A DNA stretch of 62,720 nt from Promethearchaeia archaeon (GTDB lineage: Archaea; Asgardarchaeota; Lokiarchaeia; Sigyniarchaeales; SOKP01). Every line of letters begins with the position of its first letter. Position 1 is the stretch's first letter. Positions 56,447 through 62,720 of this stretch are shown in pieces. The notes under the pieces were generated by a model that was given only the letters and a program-made list of their open reading frames with translations, was not told the DNA's origin and did not search any database. The DNA lies in NCBI GenBank assembly GCA_029856105.1, contig JAHQWH010000013.1, forward strand, positions 1 to 62,720, read 5' to 3'. The position numbers were made by a program, and so were the translations under genes.

Positions 56447-58276
56447 TTATTCCCCTTGTTTTTCTTTCCAGATAGGATCGTTGATTTGAAGTATCCTTCG
56501 TTGAACTTTACCAAGAATATTTTTAGGAACTTCTTGTATAAATTCGATCATTCGTGGACACTTCCATTTCGTCATGTTTTCCAGAGTCCAAGCTATTAAT
56601 TCCTCTTCAGTGATCTTCCCAACATATTCGGGTTTTAATTCAACCCAAGCTTTTGTTATTTCGCCAACTTTTCCAGCAGGGTCCGGTAGACCAGAAACTG
56701 CCGCCTCTGATACAGCTTCGTGCTTCATTAACATCGATTCAACTTCTTTAGGGAAAACAGAATGTCCAGCTACTTTAATTAATTGTTTTTTACGATCTCT
56801 GATTTCAATTGTGCCATCATCGTTCATAAAACCGATGTCACCAGTTAACAACCACAGGTTACCATCGTATTTTTTGATTGTATCATTTGTTTCTTCAGTT
56901 TGATTGAGGTATTCGTACATAACTTGGGGTCCATGGACACAAATTTCACCCGTATGTTCTTCTCCAAAATTAGTATCGTTTGGGTTTCCTAAGCAAATAG
57001 GTCCTTCGTCAAAGTTTTCAGATGGCCAAATTCCCCATTCCGTGCCCGGTACAGGTAGTCCAATAACTCCAATAGGGCTTTCACCAAATAAATTTCCTGC
57101 GCTAACAAGTGGTGTAGTTTCTGTTAATCCATAACCTTCCACAATATTTCCTCCAGTGTTTTTCACAAAAGCATCGCGAATGGGTCCATGTAAAGGTCCA
57201 GCTCCAGACGCACATAATGTCAATTTACCCATAACTTTAGGATATTTTTCTTTTATGTTTGGAAAATCAGCTAATCGCTTAAATAAAATCTCAGCTCCCG
57301 CATATACTAAACCTTCAGGGGCAGGTAACTCTTCAATGTGCTCTAATAGTTCTTCTGTAGGTGGAGGTGTTGGAAAAATCATTATCCATCCTCCAAAAGC
57401 AATAGTAGCGTTCATGACTATTGTATGGGCAAAGCTGTGAAAGAAGGGAAGCACTCCGACATTCCCAATTCCCGGTTTCTCGCCGCCTAACCAATATTTG
57501 GCTTGTTCCGCATTAGAAACTACATTAAAATGAGATAGAACAGCTGCTTTAGGTAATCCCGTAGTTCCGCCCGTCATAATATATGTAGAGGGATGAGTTT
57601 TAACATCAATATCAATTTTTGGAACGTTTGGTTCTGTTTTTAACAAATCCATAAAACTAACAGCTCCCGGTACATTCACTTTTCCCTTAGGGATCATTCC
57701 TATTGCTTTACCCAAAGTTCTTTTAAAGCCTAAACCGTGGGCTAAATCAGCGAGATTAGTGTAAATTACCTTCTCAACAGTACTTTTACCTAGGATTTCA
57801 CCTATATATGGTAAATTTTTCTTTATTCGAGATTTACTCTTTTCGTCAAAGAACGCATCGTAAGCGATAAGATATTTAGCTTGTGTTACGTCTAATTGGT
57901 GTAAAATCTCTAATGGTTTGTACGTTGGATTGATCCCAGATGCGATTGCTCCTATTCTCGTTATAGCATAATATCCTATTACGTATTGAATACAATTTCC
58001 CATAAGCATCGCAACAACATCGCCTTTTTTAACTCCTAGATCGTGTAAAGCAGTTGCAAATCTTAACACATAATCGTGAAATTCACTATAAGTAACCCAT
58101 GTTTCTAAAAACCAAATAAAATTTTGATCTCCATACTTTTCTACTTGTGCGTCTAAAAATTGGTTTACGGTTTTGTCTTCAAATTCAACGTTTTTTGGAA
58201 CGCTCTCTGGCCACCACTTTTTGAACCAGATTTTATTTTCATTTACTTGATATGTATCTTCTTTTATAATTGGTAT
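56447..58276 (-). CDS. AMP-forming acyl-CoA synthetase, non-ATG start likely
   Basis: An ANL-superfamily enzyme that activates a carboxylic acid to its acyl-CoA. It has the P-loop-like YIMTGGTTGLPKAA, VEGYGLTETTP, WLLTGDIGFMNDDG, and EIRDRKKQLIKVAG, plus the C-terminal lysine in GKVQRR. The first GTG (58069) lies inside the conserved region. The frame stays open upstream to TAA at 58330, giving YQVNENKIWFKKWWPESVPK, which aligns with the paralog downstream. No ATG, GTG or TTG lies in this extension, so ATA 58276 (7 bases after GAGTGGA) or ATT 58270 is proposed as the start. Confidence 0.8.
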   Translation of the reverse strand: MPIIKEDTYQVNENKIWFKKWWPESVPKNVEFEDKTVNQFLDAQVEKYGDQNFIWFLETWVTYSEFHDYVLRFATALHDLGVKKGDVVAMLMGNCIQYVIGYYAITRIGAIASGINPTYKPLEILHQLDVTQAKYLIAYDAFFDEKSKSRIKKNLPYIGEILGKSTVEKVIYTNLADLAHGLGFKRTLGKAIGMIPKGKVNVPGAVSFMDLLKTEPNVPKIDIDVKTHPSTYIMTGGTTGLPKAAVLSHFNVVSNAEQAKYWLGGEKPGIGNVGVLPFFHSFAHTIVMNATIAFGGWIMIFPTPPPTEELLEHIEELPAPEGLVYAGAEILFKRLADFPNIKEKYPKVMGKLTLCASGAGPLHGPIRDAFVKNTGGNIVEGYGLTETTPLVSAGNLFGESPIGVIGLPVPGTEWGIWPSENFDEGPICLGNPNDTNFGEEHTGEICVHGPQVMYEYLNQTEETNDTIKKYDGNLWLLTGDIGFMNDDGTIEIRDRKKQLIKVAGHSVFPKEVESMLMKHEAVSEAAVSGLPDPAGKVGEITKAWVELKPEYVGKITEEELIAWTLENMTKWKCPRMIEFIQEVPKNILGKVQRRILQINDPIWKEKQGE

Positions 58277-58489
58277 TTTTATTCCACTCTTTTTTATGTA
58301 AAATTTTAATAGTCTAAATGCAACATATTATTATTATTTTCGTTATTCTAGATGAAATAAATTATCTATTAAAAAAAGATACTAATAAAAAGAAAATTGA
58401 AAAATAAGACATCTATGAGTAGAGATAGTTCAAAATAAAGACACTACAAAAAATCAAAATGTGTTTTTATTTAAAAAAACTTAAGAAAT

Positions 58490-60310
58490 TTATTTAGTTT
58501 CACCGTACTTCTCTTTCCAGATAGGATCGTTAATTTGGAGCGCTCTTCGCTGTACTTTTCCAATTACATTTTTTGGCAAGTCTCCAATTATAGCAATGTG
58601 TTGAGGGACTTTATAGTGTGCCATGTTTTCGTTAGCCCACTCTTTAATTGATCTAGGCGACAAATCAGAATCGTCCCTAATGGAAACCCAAGCTTTTATT
58701 ACTTCACCGTATTCATCGTGAGGTAAACCTGAAACAGCAACTTCTAATATGTCGGCGTGTTTCATTAAAAGTTCTTCAACTTCTTTTGGAAAAACAGAAA
58801 ACCCTTTGTACTTGATGAGTTGTTTTTTACGGTCCCTAATCTCAACGGTGCCATCATCGTTCATAAATCCAATATCGCCAGTTAAAAGCCAAATTTTTCC
58901 ATCGTATTCAATTAGCGCATCAGCAGTTTCCTCTGGTTGATTTAGATAACCTATCATTAGTTGAGGTCCGTGAATACATATTTCGCCCGTTTTTTCAATT
59001 CCAAAATTCGTATCTTCTGGATTTCCTAAACAGATTGGACCTTTTGAAAAATCATCTGCGTGAAAAATGCCCCATTCTGTTCCTGGAAAAGGCATTCCTA
59101 TGACTCCTACGGGACTATCACCAAATAAGTTGCCTGCACTTACCGCTGGACTAGCTTCAGATAATCCATAAGCTTCGACAATTCGACCTCCTGTGTTTTC
59201 TATAAACGCATCTCTAACTTGTTTGTGCAATGGACCAGCGCTAGATACGCACAACCTTAATTTACCCATTACCCCGGGATATCTCCTCTTCAAATGCTTT
59301 AATTCAGCTAATTTTATAAATAATATCTCGGCTCCTGCGTAGACCAATCCTTCCGAACACGGCAATTTTTCAATAAGTTCGCATAGCTCATCTTGGGATG
59401 GTGGTGTGGCAAAAAGCATCATCCAACCTCCGATTTCTACTGTAGTGTTCATAACAACAGTATGGGCAAAACTATGAAATAATGGAAGTATCCCTATGTT
59501 TCCAATACCGGGCATTTCACCGCCTAGCCACTGTTTACATTGCTCAGCATTTGATACAACATTAAAATGCGTCAAAACTGCAGCCTTAGGCAAGCCTGTT
59601 GTACCCCCCGTCATAATATAGGTGGCTGGGTCCTTTTTTACGTCTATCTTTACGTTTATATCAGAATCCCTTGGTTCTGTTTTTAAAAGATCTTTAAACT
59701 TAATAGCGTTTCCAAAATCACATTTTCCCGTCGGGATTTTTTTCAAAAACTTTCCAAGCACTTTTTTAGTTCCAAACATCTGAGCTAAATCAGCAATATT
59801 TGTATAAATCACCATTTCAACGCTTGAATTTTCAATAATCGGATTTATACAAGGTTTATATAACGCGTCTAATACAATAAGCGTTTTTGGCTTAACAATG
59901 TCAAGTTGATGTAAAATTTCCATAGGTTGATAAGTTGGATTAATTCCATTTGCAATTGCTCCTATTCTTGTAATTGCGTAATATGCTACTATGTATTGAA
60001 TGCAATTTGGTAAATGAATAGCAATTACATCGCCCTTCTTTATTCCCAAATCGAGTAAAGCCGTGGCAAACCTTTTTACATAATCTTGAAATTGTCTATA
60101 TGTAACCCATGTATCGAGAAACCAGATTAAATTTTGGTCAGGATACTTCTCAACTTGTTCGTCTAACATTTGATTTAAAGATTTTTCTTTGAAATCTATG
60201 TTGTGTGGAACATTCGATGGCCACCATTTTTGGAACCAGCGTTTCTTCTCATCAACTTGATATGAATCGTTTAATTTGGATTGCATTTCGTAACCTTCTT
60301 TGTTTTGCAT
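58490..60310 (-). CDS. AMP-forming acyl-CoA synthetase
   Basis: A 606-residue paralog of the enzyme at 56447. Conserved motifs are YIMTGGTTGLPKAAVLTHFN, VEAYGLSEASP, WLLTGDIGFMNDDGTVEIRD, DRKKQLIKYKGF and GKVQRRAL. It carries MQNKEGYEMQSKLNDSYQVD and WFQKWWPSNVPHN at the start; Met 9 is an alternative start. The two genes lie in tandem, 213 bases apart, and share most conserved blocks, indicating a duplication. Substrate chain length cannot be told. Confidence 0.95.
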   Translation of the reverse strand: MQNKEGYEMQSKLNDSYQVDEKKRWFQKWWPSNVPHNIDFKEKSLNQMLDEQVEKYPDQNLIWFLDTWVTYRQFQDYVKRFATALLDLGIKKGDVIAIHLPNCIQYIVAYYAITRIGAIANGINPTYQPMEILHQLDIVKPKTLIVLDALYKPCINPIIENSSVEMVIYTNIADLAQMFGTKKVLGKFLKKIPTGKCDFGNAIKFKDLLKTEPRDSDINVKIDVKKDPATYIMTGGTTGLPKAAVLTHFNVVSNAEQCKQWLGGEMPGIGNIGILPLFHSFAHTVVMNTTVEIGGWMMLFATPPSQDELCELIEKLPCSEGLVYAGAEILFIKLAELKHLKRRYPGVMGKLRLCVSSAGPLHKQVRDAFIENTGGRIVEAYGLSEASPAVSAGNLFGDSPVGVIGMPFPGTEWGIFHADDFSKGPICLGNPEDTNFGIEKTGEICIHGPQLMIGYLNQPEETADALIEYDGKIWLLTGDIGFMNDDGTVEIRDRKKQLIKYKGFSVFPKEVEELLMKHADILEVAVSGLPHDEYGEVIKAWVSIRDDSDLSPRSIKEWANENMAHYKVPQHIAIIGDLPKNVIGKVQRRALQINDPIWKEKYGETK

Positions 60311-60433
60311 TATAACAATAACAATTGATTAATATCACTTAGATAACTCAGAATTTAAAATTTTCTTTAAAGTTATAAAATTGTTAAAAATAATAAAATA
60401 AAAAAAAAATAAAATTATTGATTTGGTTGAGAT

Positions 60434-62566
60434 TTAAAATCTCATGTCTTTACGCCTTTTAATTAAAATGGTAGCAACACCAACAAAGCCAACACCGGCA
60501 ATTAGTAGAATTAACGCCCAGAAGCCCTTAGCTTCGAACACCATGAACACGCTGAATGTAGGATCGTGCCATATTCCAGTTCCGTTATTAAACATTGGAA
60601 AACATACGGCATAAACCATAACATTGAAACTCATGTTCAAACTGATATCAGCAGCAAAAATTTCAACTTCATCAGGTGTACCTTCGAACGTCTCATGTTT
60701 ATCCACCTCAGCTTCAAATAAAGCAACTGGAAGTATGTTTGTGCTTGCTGGAGCAGTATCATTTGATATAATACTACCATAAATATAATCGGGTCCAGCA
60801 ATGTCAACAAAGTCTAACTTGTCTCTGATTTTCGGAGAGAGGTAATTGCCTATCTTTAGTTTATGGCTTGTTTCTTCGTAGTCATCGGCAGGGTCTAATA
60901 CATCGTTTGGATCTGCACCAAAAGTTTCGACGTTAAGGTGGAAGTGTAGTACGGTTGAAACGTAAATTATCGCTAAGTCTAAACCATCGATCGTATTAAT
61001 AGCATATGGTGCTGAAAGATCGTTCCAAGGAGCAAAAAATTGATCTAACTTAACGGCGCCATGTAAAACGGGTACAGTTCCTCCATCTATAGTGGGAAGG
61101 TCAATGAACTTTGGTTCGAAAGTAAATCCAAAGTGAATGTAGGCAAGAGATTCTTCAGAAGCTCCTAAGTACGAGTCTAAATCTACTCCAACTGGAACAG
61201 GAACAACAGTTGCTTGATCCATAGTTAAACCCCATGAGATTTTATTACCATCCTTAGTAGGTGACTCATAATTGAAATCACCAACTTCACCTAAAATTAA
61301 TCTGTGCGTAAGTTCTGAACTACATGGAACTTCTATTGTTTCTCCATTTAATAATATTGGATCGCCATCAGTATTATTTACTTGTACATAATTAGCAGAA
61401 AGTTTACCGTCTGGAGGTGTGATTCCACCATCAAGACTAGTATCGTTGTATAAGAAAGTGCCTGCTAAATGATGCGTGAATAAATAGAATTCAATGTCTA
61501 ACCCCTGAAAGATTTCGGCAGGGTTAACAGGATCGCTTGAACCGCCAACCAAGTTCATGATTGCTCCAACATCAATATGAATTTCAAAGTTTTTAACCCA
61601 AAATTGAATTAAATCAAAGGTAAACGAAGTAAAAATAGTTTCAAGTAATGGAATATCCTCAGTTTCAGTTAATAGCCATTCCATGTAACTATCTTTTTTA
61701 GCTTCTGCTGTGGCATTCCATGTGTCTAATAAATCGGTTCCACTTATGTTATGGCCCCCCATTGTCATTGAGTTGATTTCTATATCATCTCCATTACCAA
61801 TTTCCCAATCCTCAGTAACTTTCCACTTTTTTTGAATTTCGAAAGAAGGATCTGGGTCAATTGATAATTTTTGCCAAGTTATAGGATTTAATACAAATAA
61901 TTCTTCTCCAGTAAAGATATCGTTGATGTGAATTAAGAACCAAGTAATTAATTCGACGCCTTCCCTGATTAGTTCTTCAGGGATTTCTTCTACCATTGAA
62001 CCCTCCATGTAAGGTCTTACACTATGGAAAAAAGCGATTATTTTTTTCACTGCATTAACAAAAGAATTATCGTTGTCCCAAATAACCAAAGTAACTCCAG
62101 CACCATAGGTTAAAGTAAAATTATAAGATCCAGACTTTGTAACTTCGCAGTAGGCATAACCATGTTGAGTAAGATTTTCGACTCCTTCGTAATATTCGTA
62201 AGGGACCATATGAATCTCTTGTTCGCCTGAACCAAAATTTCTTTCATCAGAAACAGTTGATTCATTGAATGCGCTTAACACATAGACTCCAGGTAAAATT
62301 TCCTTACCACTGAAGTTGGTTAAGACCTGCATAAATAACAGATCAAAAACAGTTGCTAGTAAATTTCCTCCGTAACCTAATCCCCTAAAAATACTTCCAA
62401 AACCACCTGAAAACCCAGTAACGATATCAGATGGGTCTGTGATTCCGAATTGATCAAAAGCATAGTCGTTATCGTAATCGTATCCAGCTACCATCATTGG
62501 TGTGGCTGCAAAAGAAGCTACCATTAATGTTAAAACCATTAAGGTTTTAGTGTTTACTTTTTTCAT
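60434..62566 (-). CDS. Large secreted/surface protein with signal peptide and C-terminal anchor
   Basis: A 710-residue protein with signal peptide MKKVNTKTLMVLTLMVASFA (cleavage near GYDYDND) and one C-terminal TM segment GFWALILLIAGVGFVGVATI followed by RRKD, the type I topology of archaeal surface proteins. The outside part has many N-x-S/T sites (for example NISG, NDTS) and a low lysine content. No enzyme motif is seen. It is preceded by an AT-rich promoter. Confidence 0.75.
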   Translation of the reverse strand: MKKVNTKTLMVLTLMVASFAATPMMVAGYDYDNDYAFDQFGITDPSDIVTGFSGGFGSIFRGLGYGGNLLATVFDLLFMQVLTNFSGKEILPGVYVLSAFNESTVSDERNFGSGEQEIHMVPYEYYEGVENLTQHGYAYCEVTKSGSYNFTLTYGAGVTLVIWDNDNSFVNAVKKIIAFFHSVRPYMEGSMVEEIPEELIREGVELITWFLIHINDIFTGEELFVLNPITWQKLSIDPDPSFEIQKKWKVTEDWEIGNGDDIEINSMTMGGHNISGTDLLDTWNATAEAKKDSYMEWLLTETEDIPLLETIFTSFTFDLIQFWVKNFEIHIDVGAIMNLVGGSSDPVNPAEIFQGLDIEFYLFTHHLAGTFLYNDTSLDGGITPPDGKLSANYVQVNNTDGDPILLNGETIEVPCSSELTHRLILGEVGDFNYESPTKDGNKISWGLTMDQATVVPVPVGVDLDSYLGASEESLAYIHFGFTFEPKFIDLPTIDGGTVPVLHGAVKLDQFFAPWNDLSAPYAINTIDGLDLAIIYVSTVLHFHLNVETFGADPNDVLDPADDYEETSHKLKIGNYLSPKIRDKLDFVDIAGPDYIYGSIISNDTAPASTNILPVALFEAEVDKHETFEGTPDEVEIFAADISLNMSFNVMVYAVCFPMFNNGTGIWHDPTFSVFMVFEAKGFWALILLIAGVGFVGVATILIKRRKDMRF

Positions 62567-62625
62567 TATTTATGATCACATTAAATTTTTTTAAAAAATT
62601 AATTTATTAAAATAATAAATAAAAT

Positions 62626-62720
62626 CTATATTTTTAATAGTTTATATTCTAGGCAATTAGAAATTTCAAAATCAAGAGTTTTAGTAGCAATAAGTTTCGC
62701 TTTTTTTATTCTATCCGGCA
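62626..62720 (-). CDS. Possible 3' end of a further gene (partial)
   Basis: On the minus strand the frame from base 62718 stays open for 30 codons (PDRIKKAKLIATKTLDFEIS) and ends in TAG at 62626. Composition looks coding. It would be the C-terminus of a protein that starts beyond the window. Confidence 0.3.
   Translation of the reverse strand, partial: PDRIKKAKLIATKTLDFEISNCLEYKLLKI

Overview
The window looks like a piece of an Asgard archaeal genome (Lokiarchaeia-like). This is inferred from content: several Rab/Ras-like small GTPases, longin/roadblock-like proteins, a V4R (Bet3/TRAPP-like) protein, a Cdc48 AAA ATPase, a TATA-binding protein, an archaeal-type deoxyhypusine synthase and a PSTK-like kinase, all in very AT-rich DNA with bacterial-style metabolic genes between them. 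No rRNA, tRNA or CRISPR array was recognised.

Region 1 (1-2.8 kb) holds core genes: the 3' end of a small GTPase, a PLP aminotransferase and an M20 deacylase.

Region 2 (about 3-31 kb) is accessory. It reads as the remains of an integrated plasmid- or virus-like element loaded with defence genes, nearly all on the minus strand. Element-type genes are a candidate HUH replication initiator, a membrane-anchored HerA/VirD4-like ATPase with a zinc ribbon, a four-zinc-ribbon Vsr-like nuclease, a zinc-ribbon small protein and an AbrB-like micro-protein. Several of these, plus two non-coding patches, are visibly richer in G+C than their surroundings. Defence-type genes are an HNH protein, a PD-(D/E)XK protein translationally coupled to a Cys-cluster micro-ORF, a HEPN protein, a second PD-(D/E)XK protein, an OLD-type ATPase-TOPRIM nuclease, a CD-NTase-like nucleotidyltransferase, a type IIG restriction-modification enzyme, a PARIS-like AAA ATPase + DUF4435 pair, a KAP P-loop NTPase, and a pair resembling OGG-fold and uracil-DNA glycosylases. 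The OLD nuclease and the restriction-modification enzyme both end in peptides that match the PCNA-binding PIP-box, suggesting defence nucleases tethered to the host sliding clamp.

Region 3 (31-48 kb) is core: Cdc48, PSTK-like kinase with GIY-YIG protein, longin-like/winged-helix protein, DegT aminotransferase, acylphosphatase, small GTPase, TBP with an acidic N-terminal tail and a tandem TATA-like repeat upstream, a V4R-thioredoxin-GTPase group, CinA/PncC, MFS permease, M29 aminopeptidase, longin-like protein, and an argS-agmatinase-deoxyhypusine synthase operon that links arginine, polyamine and hypusine chemistry.

Region 4 (48-62.7 kb) is mixed metabolism: a second DegT aminotransferase with a Gfo/Idh/MocA oxidoreductase, a cytosolic RdhA-like Fe-S protein, GYD and Lin0512 proteins, Tag glycosylase, a TIM-barrel glycosidase-like protein, a divergent small GTPase, a winged-helix regulator, two tandem acyl-CoA synthetases and a large surface protein. 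Two genes (near 35.0 and 58.3 kb) have conserved N-termini lying upstream of any ATG/GTG/TTG in frame and may start at ATT or ATA.
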